From: Eleusine coracana subsp. coracana
Lineage: Eukaryota; Streptophyta; Magnoliopsida; Poales; Poaceae
Direction: 5' to 3'
NCBI GenBank assembly: GCA_032690845.1
Contig: CM064417.1
Coordinates: 11,810,501 to 11,874,500, forward strand
DNA: 64,000 nt
Position numbers and translations under genes: made by a program. Positions 12,446 to 23,733 of this stretch are shown here, in pieces. Under the pieces are notes generated by a model that saw only the letters and a program-made list of their open reading frames with translations, did not search any database and was not told the origin of the DNA. Numbering within the stretch: position 1 is the stretch's first letter; the number at the start of each line of letters is the position of its first letter.

Positions 12446-13060
12446 AGGGACCTATGCATGCAAGTCTATTTAGTCAAAACTAGTGACAGGATAAAGAGCA
12501 CAAGTTACACAAGGAACAAGAGCGCACTAAGAGCCTAGCCAAACAATCAATAAGCAAGCAAGCCCATGGCAATCCTATCTCTACTTACACACAAGTGCAA
12601 AATTAAAGGTGGTAAGTAAAGAGGAGTTTAGAGATTGCTCATTGATTTTTAGACCGAGATATCGGGTAGATGGCATCTCCCCCTATTCTTCGCTGGATCG
12701 ACTCCCACCGAAGTATTTATCCCTCCCACTAACAATTGTGGAGTCCTTGCACACAAGCCCGTATCACTCCCAGAGTGACGGCGTGGTTACGTGACCACTG
12801 CTTATCGAGTCCTCGACTCCTCGTGCATAAGCTTGCCTCCCTCAAAGACTTACTGCACTCCTGAAGTGCACGCATGGGCGCTCTCTCATAATGCTCCTTC
12901 CAAAGGTGAGCTTAAACCTTGTACAGACTTGTGATAACCTTCATAACACGTCACGATACAATAGGCTCGATCATCAACACCTAACCGGTCTAGGCCTCGC
13001 CATAGACCAAGAGTAACAACATCAATCCTCTCCATAACCTCTGCTAGGCTAGAGACTCAT
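12446..13060 (-). repeat. Diverged Copia LTR fragment related to Copia A
   Basis: The stretch follows the order of the Copia A LTR segment 3100-3800. Shared blocks include 'tagagaagagg'-like text before 'gattgctca', 'gcctccctcaa', 'gggcgctc' and 'cctaaccggtctagg' followed by 'ccatagaccaagagtaac'. It is more diverged than the two Copia A LTRs are from each other and lacks both ends, so it is an older truncated relative. Confidence 0.65.
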
Positions 13061-16000
13061 AATGCTTTTGTGTTGCTCTCCAAGACACTCAAAGATAGCT
13101 CCAATCCTTGCTCTAGTGTCTCCTGGAGGTTGGCACTGGAGGGAGTACAAACCATTCCCACCAGTGCCAACAAATTTTAAAAGGAATGGATCTCCACTAT
13201 CCAAACCATGCACATACAAAACACTGGTATCACATCACCCACTCACACATCAAGGAGACTGGCTAATCAACGAGAGCCCATTGATTTGGTGTGTCATGAC
13301 CAGTGACAAAGGACATCCAAATGCTTTAATTGATAACTCTGCAAAGCTTAGTACGTTGTATCCACAGGCTATGCACTCTTTGCACGTAAGTGCATAACGC
13401 TCTCACTTCACCCAGGCACGCCCACAAGTCCACTATTGATCTCAGGGGTTCCACATCCATGACACTTAGTCATATCACCGTAATTATGACACAAAGTCAT
13501 ATAATCTTGCCAAGTACGGGACTTATCACCAATTGCATCACAACCAACCCCTGAGTCTGTTCCTACTTCGCCGGGTGATACTTCCTTGTTGCATAACTCA
13601 GGTTCCGTGTTATTCCTGCCCATGCAGGTTTTGTGGCCGCACTGAAAATATCACCAAGTTGAGGTCTCGCTATCGATTCCCATGCGGCAGGGCAAGCACT
13701 CGTCCACGACAGGTGGACCTACACCGAAGACACCATCACCAAGTACTCTGCACTAGTACTTGAGGAGTCTCACCCACGGCCAAGTACATCCCACCCAACT
13801 TCACCTTCACACAGTTGGTTTATCACCCACCGATATCGTACTATACGCACACCACCAAACACGTTTTCACCCATTTTTGAAATAGCAGTGTATAATATGA
13901 TGTTGTGACAAGCTTCATCATAGGGTTCCTAGGCGCTTCTAAGCATAACAACATTCCGTATATTAGGCATCTAATGTCGGTGTACGTGGGGCTTACGAGG
14001 AAGTAGGGTATGGCAGACAAGGAGGGTTTGCGGTAGCAACAACAAAATTATCGATACACAAGTATGTAGTAAATCATGCAAGCAACTATCAACAATAGCA
14101 CTCAAGAGAGCATGTAGTAATAAAGTAGGCTCTAAGTAGGTTCTAACTACTTGAGCGGGATAAATGTGATCAAGGAAAGTTAGAGCTTGCCCGGTAACGC
14201 TATATCCTTACACGTCATAGTTTACGTAGCTTCGCCTAATAGTACCGGAGTTTGTCTCGAGACTTGGGCCTTCGGGTTGCGTCTCCAGCTTCGGGCTCCT
14301 CAGGTTCTTCGCGTGCTACGATACATGACGCTAGCATAAAAAAATAAAACAAATAAGAAACAATCAAAACTCCAATTAAAACTCTAGATAAAATATTTGG
14401 GAGGTTTGGTCTATACCAATGGGATTAGAGGTAGGTCGGAGTTTGGTGGATAAGGTTTGGTTTATGGGGTATGATTTAGGTAGGTCAGGTCTCAAAAGAA
14501 TCGGTGGAATCGGAGGTCGGGTGATGAAGATATGATGTTTAGGGGGACAAGGGAATATAACATGATGGGAGTGGAAAATATGGTGGGTGGCTAAAGGTTC
14601 CTCATGAGGGGACGATCGCGTGGGCGCGAGAATCGTCCGAAACAGAGCTACAGTTGAAAAGATATGAGCTAGTGACGACTTTATGTGGTTTAGGGGTAAT
14701 GTTACGGGTAGTACCACTGGGCACTACTCACTGAGACGAACCCGTGGGCGCAAGAATCGCTCAACTCGGGCGGATGGTTCAAAAGTCATGGCTTTTCAAA
14801 GGTTTAGGGGTTTTTGTAATTTTAGAAAGTTTCAAGGACCTTTCCATAATTACTAGAAGTTTAAGGGCTTAGTTGTAAAATGGCAGGGGCTAAAATATAA
14901 TTTACAAAAAGTATGGGGTCTTTCTGTAAAATGACAGGGGCCTAAACAGAATTAAATTAAAAGTCAGGGACTTATCTATAAAAGACAAGGGCATAGGATT
15001 TTCTGAAATTTCCAGAATTATTTTTGTGTTGGAAATATCATGGACCAGGTCCACTGTTCTGTGGACCGAGTTCATGGGCTGGGTTTATGGATTTATGGTG
15101 GAGGGCTAAAATGCAAAAAGCTTAACTAAATAGGAGGGGATTTATTTGGGAAAAGTGGAGGGGGGCAATTTGCGAAGTTTCCTTTCTTCCTCACGTGAAA
15201 CAGAGGGATCGTTCTCTCTCTGCTCACACGCCATGGCCGAGGCACGGGGCTCGAGTCCGCGCAGGGAGGAAGGGGAGAGCGGCCGGCGGTTTGGGGGAAA
15301 GCGAGGCGGCACTCTCTAGCACCCGCAGAGGATGGGAAGAGGGAGGGAGGCACGTGGATGGCGACGAATTTGTGGTGGAAGCGGCCATGGCTGGGAGCTC
15401 GGAGAAAATCTAAATTGGTGTTGGCTCGGGGAGAGGGAGGAGAAGGGGACAGCGCCGGTGCGAAGAGGCGAGCGCCACACGTCCGTTTTATAGGCGCGGG
15501 AAGCCGGGAGGCGAGCAACCAAACGATGAAGCTTTTACTCCACCGTTAATGGTGTTTCTGTGCATGAGCAGGAGGCTGGAGGTGACGGCACGCTAGAGAG
15601 CTGTCAGGGCCTGATGGGAAGCGTCCGCGGTGTCGGCACGCGCTTGAAAGCTGGGATTGAATGGCTAGGCGATGGAGGAGCTTCACTGGCGACTTGACCC
15701 GACAGTGCGTTGCAATGACGCTTAGCCATTCATGGCGGGTGGGTAGCTGGCTGCTGGTGTCACGGAGCGGAGGGAAAGGGCACGTGGAGCAGGTGGAGAT
15801 GGTGTGTGGTGGAGGGTCGAATGGCGTTGGAGTCGGGCTCCGTCGGTGGCGCCCGTTCTTTTTCCTAGAGGATGAAAACGATGGGGGCGGGGGTGCTACA
15901 CCGGTTTGGGCCGGAGGCGAGGCGCGGCCCAGGTGGAGGAGGGGAACGGATGGGCCTGGGGAGGCATTTAGCCCAAGAGGGAGGAAGGGAGAAAGTGGGC

Positions 16001-16300
16001 AGGCTCGAACTGGACCGAGGGCACGCTGCGCGGCCCAGGCGAGAAAAGCACGGCCCATAGGGGTGAGAGGAGGGAAGGGGAAAGCGCAAGCTGGGTTGGG
16101 CCGAGAGCGGAAAGGGTGAAGGAGAGGGGTTTCGGCTCGAGGGAAGAAGGAGAAGGGAAAGGGTTTAATCTTTTCTCTGGATTTTTGGGTAAGGGAATTT
16201 GGGAAAAAATTTTAAATGGCTTTGGAGTTTTAACAGGAGTAACAAAATGCAAGTAAATGAAAATAAATAAGCACACTCTTAACAAGGTTTATTTTATTTA
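13061..16300. other. Repeat-like intergenic DNA without a recognised gene
   Basis: I see no supported coding region. 13061-14340 is ordinary-composition sequence with short frames only. 14730-15110 holds loosely repeated phrases of the type 'aggggctaaaa' or 'caggggccta', as seen in decayed LTRs. 15190-16160 is a GC-rich, CpG-rich block with several overlapping open frames on both strands, none with a recognisable domain. The block may be an LTR or promoter of an unrecognised retroelement. Confidence 0.4.
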
Positions 16301-17131
16301 AGAAAGTTATCTCATTTTCCTAGTTTAGTCATTTAGTGAGGTTTTGTTTTCGAAAATTGTGAAATCATACCAGAGTAACTACATTTTTATCATTGATTGT
16401 ATGATTTGTCGTAGTGTTATGCTACCATGAAATTTTTTTACAGGCAATGAACCAGTAGACCAAATTCATCATATAATTTTCTTCTACATGACCTGACACG
16501 TCTATTTTAGTGGTCACCAACACACATGCAGTTAATATTCACTTAGGCACTCGATCTTGTCCAGACGGTGGTTCATGTTCGTGAGGAAGCAGCAGCAGCA
16601 AAAGCCAATTTGTTTTTTCTCGTTATAATTAAGACAAAGCGAATTTTCGTCGTTAACGTTTTAACCACCAAGCATCTCGCCCGATGAGGCACTACTTTAT
16701 GAGGCAGCTCACTCCATATAACAAACAAACAACCCCACAGTGCAGTAACCATTGCAAACCAATCCTCCGAACTATATTATTGTCGTCCAACAACAATCCT
16801 CAAGTAATTTTTAGACTATGCTATGCTGTCACACACTGACAACATTTCAAATCTGGCGGTAGAATTTGATGAACACAAGGAGTAGAAAATAGAGTTAAAC
16901 AAAGAATTGAAAACCGTTAAAAAATTAAAAATCAAATATCAAGTGAGGTTATTATTAGGAAACAATAAATGAAAAAGAACTCCGGGTCAAAGAAAATAAT
17001 AAAATCAATTCTTTGGTAAAGCTTGTGCAGTGTAGAGATTTGGATCTCCCCGAGCATCAGTCTTCGGTAGAATTAGAATTTAGTTCGTCAGATGGTAATG
17101 GCCGGTCTTCAATAAATGAAGTCTCCACTAA
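16301..17131. other. AT-rich intergenic DNA
   Basis: No gene, RNA or element was recognised in this stretch. It ends at the TAA target site of the CACTA element. Confidence 0.5.
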
Positions 17132-17523
17132 CACTATAACAAAAATGCCTTGTAGCGCTAGGGCAAAACCCACTGTAGCGACAGGTGGACCGCTCCGCCG
17201 CTTCGCTAACGTTGCTAAAAATGGTAGACTATAGCGGTGGTTGTCCTGAGGACGAAACAAACCGCCGCTACAATCCGAATAATAGCGGCGGGTGACATCT
17301 TCACCCGCCGCTACCCTTGGACCCATAAAACAAAAAAAACTGCATGGCCCGTGCCAGGCCCGCTGGATCTGCTGTCGAGCCGCTGCGCCATGCCGGACCA
17401 CCCTAGACATGCATCGTGGAGGAGGAGGCTGTTGTGCTCGCGGAAGACGCCCGGGGGCCAGATCCGGCCAACCCAGGGCCAGATCCTAGCGCCCCGGAGC
17501 CGGATCTCCCGCCACCAATAGCC

Positions 17524-17761
17524 AAGGAGGAAGGGAGGGCCGCCCTCGCCCGTCGCCGAGGAGGAAGGGAGGGCCAACCCCGCCCGTCGCCGAGGAGGAA
17601 GGGAGGGCCACCCCCGTCCGTCGTCGAGGAGGAAGGGAGGGCCGCCCCCGCTCATTGTCGAGGAGGAAGGGACGGCCGCCCCCGCCCGTCGTCGAGGAGG
17701 AAGGGAGGGCTATCCTCGCCCATCGTCGAGGAGGAAGGGAGGGCCGCCCCGCCCGTCACCT
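17524..17761. repeat. 34-bp GC-rich tandem repeat inside the CACTA element
   Basis: About seven copies of a unit starting GAGGAGGAAGGGAGGGCC occur at a spacing of 34 bp (for example 17558, 17592, 17626, 17660). The period is not a multiple of three, so successive copies are read in different frames. The open frames across it are probably only a product of composition. Confidence 0.85.
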
Positions 17762-18286
17762 AGATCCGCCGCTGCCAGACCGCGATGGGGCCGAATCTAG
17801 GGCCGTCGGCTGCTGCCCGCTGCCCGCGTCTGCTGCGCCAAGAGGGGACCGGATCCCGCCGCCTCCTCGTCCGCCGCGCTGGAGGGCGTGGATCTGCCCG
17901 CCGCCGCGCAAGAGAAGGATCCGCCTGCTGCCGCTGCGCTTGGAGGGGAAAGAAAGTGGAGGCGGCAGTGCTAGCCAAGAGCCTCCTCTTGCTTGCCTCC
18001 GTCATGAGCCTGCGGCAGTGGGTGGAGAAGAGGGCGGGGCATAGGGAGAGAGGAGGTGGCGCCGGTGGGAGAGAAGGGGGAGCGCGCAAAGAGGGACAGA
18101 GAGGAGGAGGAGAGCATTGGGTTAGGGTTTGGGAGAGGCAGTGGGTTGTTTTTATTTGCACTAGTTGGCCCAAACGGGTCAAAATGAAGCCTCAATATGT
18201 TAGCGGTGGCCCACAATGTGGTCCGTCTCTAAAAATCGATTTTTAGGGGCAGATAATATTGTCACCCGCCCCTAAAATGGAGACCA

Positions 18287-18367
18287 TTTTTAGTGGCGGT
18301 TCAAGATGTGATCCACCCCTCAAAGTCGATTTTTAGGGGCGGATCACATCTTGAACCGTCGCTAAAA
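18287..18367. repeat. Long hairpin in the CACTA 3' subterminal region
   Basis: The left arm (18287-18319) and the right arm (18335-18367) are near-perfect inverted repeats, including TCAAGATGTGATCC against GGATCACATCTTGA. The loop is about 15 bp. The arms are built from the element's own TTTTAGGGGCGG-type subterminal motif. Confidence 0.85.
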
Positions 18368-18456
18368 GCTGCAGGATCATTATAGCGGTAGTTCTCTTTA
18401 AAATCACCGCTACGTGCTTTTTTAAAATGCTGCTAAAGACCCGTTTTATGGTAGTG

Positions 18457-19848
18457 TAAAAAAAACCTTCTCCTTATGTAAGTCAATGTTATTATGTCAT
18501 AAACTAACACATCTTCTTTTGGTAAATAGATATGACAAAAGAACTTTGGTAGAATTTTTACACACACAAATAAGAGCCCAAGTATTCTCTCATACCTTTG
18601 CTGCAAGTTTTGGAGGATATTCCATGGACTCCATATTTTTATGGGAGATTATATAATAAGAAAATTTTCATAAGTTGATCGATGCAACGGCTAGGATATT
18701 TATAGTATATGTTATTTTAAAATAAGTCTTCGTGGTAGTTGAGTGTAGTAGTTGGTCTTGGTGGCAGGATTGCCACCATAGGAAGTAGAGTAGAGTGCAT
18801 TGAAGTTGTGGAGAATAACATGGAGTTTCTTTTTTTCTTTTTCGAAAGAAGAGGAAAGACGGAAGGTTGTTAAATAGAGATCTAATGATCCAACTTTCGT
18901 CGAATTTCTCTTTATTTTTTTTTGCCTTTTCTTCATCAATTTGCCGATATGCCATTATGGTATAGAAGTATATTTTCACTTACAAAACATAGTTTTTAAA
19001 CTATTCATCCTCTAAGAATGACAAAAAAAAACTTCTGAGAAGCAAAGGTGCTCAGGGCGAATTTATGACCACCTTCCTGATAGGCTTTGATGGGTCCCTT
19101 CTTATTAAAAAAATAATAGGACGTCTCTCCCACTACTCTAGTGTTTTTTCTAAAAGAAACAAGAATATCATGATCAAAGGCGGGGCCAAAAATGTAATAC
19201 GAGGAGAGCCAAGAATGATTATTGTGTGATAAGGAGGGACAATTTTAATTTATCTGCTCATTTTCATGATGATTTTCTTTGTGCAACAAAGAAATGCATC
19301 AGGAATAGTGGGGGCGGGTCCTTTGCTCGTCCCACTGGCTCCACCCCTGAGCATGGTTCTCGGTTGTTAATGAAAATAATCTGATTTCTTAAACACTAAA
19401 TACATTATAAAGTTCTAAAAAAGAGATCAAATTCTAGTGACACTATAAACATCACATAGAAGTAAAAGAGACCACAAAATCCATTGTTGGTCACTTTCAT
19501 AACACCTATGTGGTTGAATTATGCTATTACATACTGATATTTCAATAGAATACACAATTACGTTACTTTCACCTATTCCTTGGCATTATGAAAAGACAAT
19601 TAAAATCCCGGAGCAACCACGGGAAGATGTCATTGTTTAGCATTATGAAAACACCGGAGGGAAGTTATTTTCACCTATTTCTTTGACATCTATCTATTAT
19701 CTTCTTATTTGAAGGTCAAAAGAAACCACCACGTGCATTCTAAAGGATAGGAAATTCTGAAGATTGTGACCATCAGATTTATGAAGATCTAACGGTCTAG
19801 ATGATAATATAGAGTCCATGTTGGATCAAAGTTTTCCTAAACAGAATT
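18457..19848. other. AT-rich intergenic DNA
   Basis: Only short unsupported frames occur here. No RNA gene or complete mobile element was recognised. Confidence 0.5.
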
Positions 19849-20010
19849 AAACGGCCGTCTAAACTGGTCTAGACGGTAAACGACATCCAACCACCAGTTT
19901 AGGCCATAATCAGCCTCCTACACGGTCCAAAACGGCCTTAACAGGCTAAACGGGATGGGTTCAACTCGGGTTTAGATGGCACCCGGACCGTTTGGAGACA
20001 AGTTTACGGC
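19849..20010. promoter_or_regulatory. Cluster of AAACGG-type motifs, probable hAT subterminal region
   Basis: Copies of AAACGG or its complement (and close forms such as AGACGG, CACGG, ACCGTTT) occur repeatedly here, about 600-700 bp ahead of a hAT transposase frame. In maize Ac, transposase binds subterminal AAACGG repeats. Terminal inverted repeats and an 8-bp target duplication were not identified, so the element border is unknown. Confidence 0.45.
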
Positions 20011-20194
20011 ATGGACACAAAGGCGCACAGAGCTAAAAAATCGGCGGGATAACGAATAGGAAAGTGAGCACGTTTATAAGGTCTAGAGCTAGGGTTGCTG
20101 CCCAGCTCACATCACTTTTCCCCTTCCTCGCTCACTGCCGCCACCGAGTGAGGTGAGGTCAACGGCCTGCCCATCCTTTGCTCTTGCCAGTTGC

Positions 20195-20410
20195 TCCGCC
20201 CGTAGGTCCGACGTGCCCCTCCCCTGTTCCCGCCAAGGTGCTGCGCCCGCCAATCCGTCGTGCCCCTCCTCTGCTCCCGTTAGGTGCTGTGCCGGTCGGT
20301 CTGCCATGCCCCTCCTCTATTCCCATCCAAGCAAGTGTTGCACCTACCGGTCCGCCGTGCCTGTTCCCGTCCAAGCAAATGTTGCGCCCCTCCTCTGTTC
20401 CTGCCTAGGC
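20195..20410. repeat. Imperfect tandem repeat, about 57 bp, upstream of the hAT gene
   Basis: Four loose copies built around 'gtgcccctcctctgttccc' and 'ggtgctgcgcc' follow each other. They lie where the leader of the hAT gene would be. There is no sign that they encode a protein. Confidence 0.6.
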
Positions 20411-20584
20411 ACAGCTTCCTCTGTTTAATTATCTACCTACTCTCTAATTTCTCATTCTAGAATCCAATTGCATAGTTAATTGTTTAATTCATTAGTTGTT
20501 ACCTCTGATTTTGAGACTAGCTATGTCTATTAGCTTCGTTTTTAAGCTTTCAATAAGTCATTGCATCATGTAATATACTGTAGG

Positions 20585-21800
20585 ATGTCATCTACTACTT
20601 CAAATCCTTCTACTGCTACTGTGAATATGTCATCCCTTAAGAGGAATTCTGATGACATAGGGTGGGAGTATGGATACCTTGTAGATCCTAATGATTTGAA
20701 TGTCATCCACTGCAAGCTATGTCCCAAAGTAGTAAAGGTTGGCATATATAGATTGAAGCTGCATATTGCCGGTAAGAAGGGACAAGTACGAGCATGCCCC
20801 AATGCCACAGATGAGGATATAGAGAAGTGCAAGAAAGCTATTGATGAGTCCAGCAAAGCTAAAAAGGCTAGGAGATAGGAGCAACAATATGTTAGGGACG
20901 CTATTGTGATTGATGTTGACAACAATGAAGAAGACACTGGACATGATCTTGATGACATTGTCAGCTCTGAACCCCGAACACTGGGACCTATGGACAAGTT
21001 CACAATGCCTCTTGATATGGCTTCTTTATGCAACACAAAGATTCTCCAGCAACCAAAAATCAGTGAGACAATAATGAAAGAAAGGCAGCATAAGTTAAAG
21101 AGATATATTGCAAGATGTTTGCATGCACTCGTACATGGTAAGGCTTGTGTCAAGTTTGTTTCATTCTGTTCATGTTTCATTAACAAGTTACTAGCTGATC
21201 TGTTACTGCTAATGTTTGCAGCTATTTCTTTCAATGCCATCAACAATGAAGAATTTGATCAGATGCTTGAGGCGGCTGGCCGGTTTGGCCCAGGTGGAAA
21301 GAAGCCTTATCAGCATGAGCTAAGAGAGAAGCTGCTCCACGAGGAAGTTAATGATACAAGGAGTATGCTGCAACAGCAAGAGAAGGAGTGGTCCAAAAAT
21401 GGTTGCTCTATTATGACAGATGCTTGGACAGATAGAAAGAGAAGAAGTATAATGAATTTATGTGTTAATTACAGCATTGGTATAAACATTTATTGAGTCA
21501 AAAGAGGCCTCAGATGATTCTCATACTGGAGAACTCATTTTTCAGTATGTGAAGACCTGCATTGTGAAGGTAGGTGCGGAAAATGTGGTCCAAGTGGTCA
21601 ATGACAACGCTTCAAACAACATGGCAGCAAGGGACTTATTGTATGTGGACTGGCCAAACATTTTTTGGAGTTCATGTGCAACTCACACCATCGTTTGGAG
21701 TTGCTACAGGCTTTTTAAAAATATGTTTGATCAAGTTACCGTACATTGCTCCAGACATGCCATGTTTCTACCTTTTCTTTTTGTAAATAGAAAGAGTAAT
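20585..21800 (+). pseudogene. hAT-family transposase, truncated and broken
   Basis: The first part (ATG at 20585) contains a BED-type zinc finger with CKLCPKVV, LKLHIAGKKG and ACPNA. The following part contains the DUF659 region typical of plant hAT transposases: GCSIMTDAWTDRKRRS, then NVVQVVNDNASNN and FWSSCATHTI. An intron fits at 21138-21221 (GT...AG) and joins the two parts in frame. Damage includes an in-frame TAG at 20876-20878 and a frameshift near 21480, after NYSIG. The C-terminal hAT dimerisation domain is absent. The family protein binds the transposon ends in the nucleus and cuts them; this copy cannot make a full product. Confidence 0.85.
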
Positions 21801-23159
21801 TATATATGGTAAACTTATTAAAATTATATCACATCAGAATAAAAACATGATAGTCTATGAGATCTCACTTTGTTGTTATGTCAAGAAAATAATTACATAA
21901 ACAAAAACAAAATGCTTTCTTGATTTTCAGAACAAACAGACACATGATTATTAATAATAACTCCAAACTCATTTTCAAACAAAACGTTGCAAAGAGCACT
22001 ACCACTGCCATGGATTGTGCTTAGCTTAATATTGATCCAGTAATATCAAATTACGCCTATGCATATTCTCTTAAAGCACTCTACAGCAAACGGCACAACT
22101 TGTTGACATCCATGAATCAGTCCTCGACAACCTGCTCTAAAACAGTGTTTCTTGGTGATCCTATAGTATTTCCTGCATAGGAGAAAACCTAGTTTCAATT
22201 ATGTAGGAAAACAAGTTAAAAAATGGAAATATTAGTTCCAAAAGAGAAGATGTAATGGATGAGAATAAGATACTTATCATGTCGCAATAGCTATGGTAAT
22301 TCGTTTGAAGACGGCGTGGCTCAACTGTAGTACTCTGCGAGGAACATGGTTCATTATTTAGTACTAATCAGACTCATCAAAGTTTCATCTTTTACATGTT
22401 AACAGCATCAAAGAACCGGTATATGCATAAAGACATTTGGCTTCACAGACAACCGCACAGATAGGCACATGGTTCTGTGCACAAACCAGACCACCACTAG
22501 GTCGGGCAGGAGCCGGCCATGGCTCCCAGTTTGCGGAGTCCGACACCGCCATGCCGGAGGGCCAAAAAACTCACCACAAATTACGGAAAAAAAATAAATG
22601 AGCATCTAAGAGCTTGACACACATTCATTTTTGATGGGTTAAAGTCGATGGAACAAGAAACTCGCTGGCATAAATGCGAGTTTTTTTTTCTAGCACTGGA
22701 CTCCGAACGTTATACTGGGTTACAACGTTCGACTGGACTATTCGTTGGTTGAGGCGTTCGTTTGTGAAGCCTACTTAACACGCAAACGCACACAAGAACC
22801 GAGTTTTGATCGCACAAGAGTACAGTTCATTTGATTTGCGTTTGGATCGTAGAGGTGTCGGACAAACAGAAATCCACGAAAACCACGACCACGGTAACAA
22901 CAAAAATAAAAGTGAAAGATTGTATTTGTTTTCTTAAAGAGTAGATAAGAGATTTATTATTATTATTTCAGATGACATGAATATTACATACTATAGTAAT
23001 TGGATTGGATAAGCAGTCCCTATCGGTTTTGTTTTTTCTCTTTTCTATACTCGAAGCTGGACAGAAACTTGACTTTTCTTTTTTCATTGTCTTTTCCTTC
23101 CCTTTACGTCTCTTTACCTGATTAATTTAGGGCAGCGAACGATGCCACCTGAAATATTA
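21801..23159. other. Intergenic DNA without a recognised feature
   Basis: The composition is AT-rich. A short stretch around 22690-22760 repeats ACGTTCG-like words, but no gene or element could be assigned. Confidence 0.5.
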
Positions 23160-23512
23160 GAGCATCTCTAAAAACTTCTCAAAAAATTAATCCCAAAAAA
23201 GTGTTTTTGGGAGCAACCCAAAAATTATTAGGGAGAAGTTTTCTTGTCTCCTCCAATAGTTCTCCATAAAAATAGATCATGAGAACTTTTAATTGGGACA
23301 CGTCAGTATTTGAGATCACAACAACATTAATTTTCTTCTAAATACGAGTATTGAGGTCCCCAATTTTTCCCTTGTGTCTTGCTACAAATGAGAAAAATAT
23401 AGAGAAAGAATAAATCTGTGAGTTATTTAGAAGAGCTATTGGAGATAATTTTATAGATAAACCCCATTAATTTGATTTAGGGAGAGTTTTTAAAGAGCTT
23501 TTGGAGATGCTC
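23160..23512. mobile_element. MITE, probably PIF/Harbinger (Tourist-like)
   Basis: The 353-bp AT-rich element has terminal inverted repeats GAGCATCTCTAAAA on the left and TTTTGGAGATGCTC on the right. It is flanked by TTA on the left and TTG on the right, a near match to the TTA/TAA target of Tourist-like elements. It has no coding capacity. Confidence 0.65.
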
Positions 23513-23640
23513 TTGAAAGGGTATAAAAAATTGATCCCCTTTGATATACTTCCACACTAAAATAGGGAATATTTTCCGTATAAACAAAACCTTTGACCTG
23601 GAGTAACGTATTGTGGTTGTGCCTTGATCTGGATTCTGGA

Positions 23641-23733
23641 GGACGTCCAGACCAATGACATGTCACAGCAGCTGCCCGCGTGCAAGCACATCTTCCACGT
23701 CGAGTGCATGGACATGTGACTGCACTCACACCG
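23641..23733 (+). pseudogene. RING-H2 finger gene fragment
   Basis: One frame reads LPACKHIFHVECMDM, then a stop, then LHSH. This matches the middle of an ATL-type RING-H2 finger (C-x-H-x-FH-x2-C-x3-W-L-x2-H). The tryptophan codon of the normal MW-L step is TGA here. Neither the first cysteine pair nor the final CPxC pair is recognisable nearby. In intact family members the domain recruits E2 ubiquitin-conjugating enzymes. This is only a relic, perhaps carried in by a mobile element. Confidence 0.6.

Larger units (their letters stand above)
17132..18456. mobile_element. Non-autonomous CACTA (En/Spm-type) transposon, complete ends
   Basis: The left end reads CACTATAACAAAAATG. The right end, read inwards on the other strand, is CACTACCATAAAACGG. 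Both ends are flanked by TAA (17129-17131 and 18457-18459), the 3-bp target duplication typical of CACTA elements. Subterminal regions carry repeated short motifs of the type TAGCGGCGG and TTTTAGGGGCGG in both orientations. The inside has no transposase. It is occupied by a GC-rich block (about 17340-18130) with a 34-bp tandem repeat. It could move only with a transposase supplied in trans. Confidence 0.88.

Noticed and set aside
15126..16119. Several overlapping open frames on both strands in a GC-rich block
   Set aside because: They overlap one another on opposite strands, are rich in Arg/Pro/Gly and show no domain; GC content alone explains the lack of stops.
17416..18246. Long frames through the CACTA interior that look like repeat proteins
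   Set aside because: The 34-bp repeat is not a multiple of three, so the frames are compositional and the whole block is inside a transposon.
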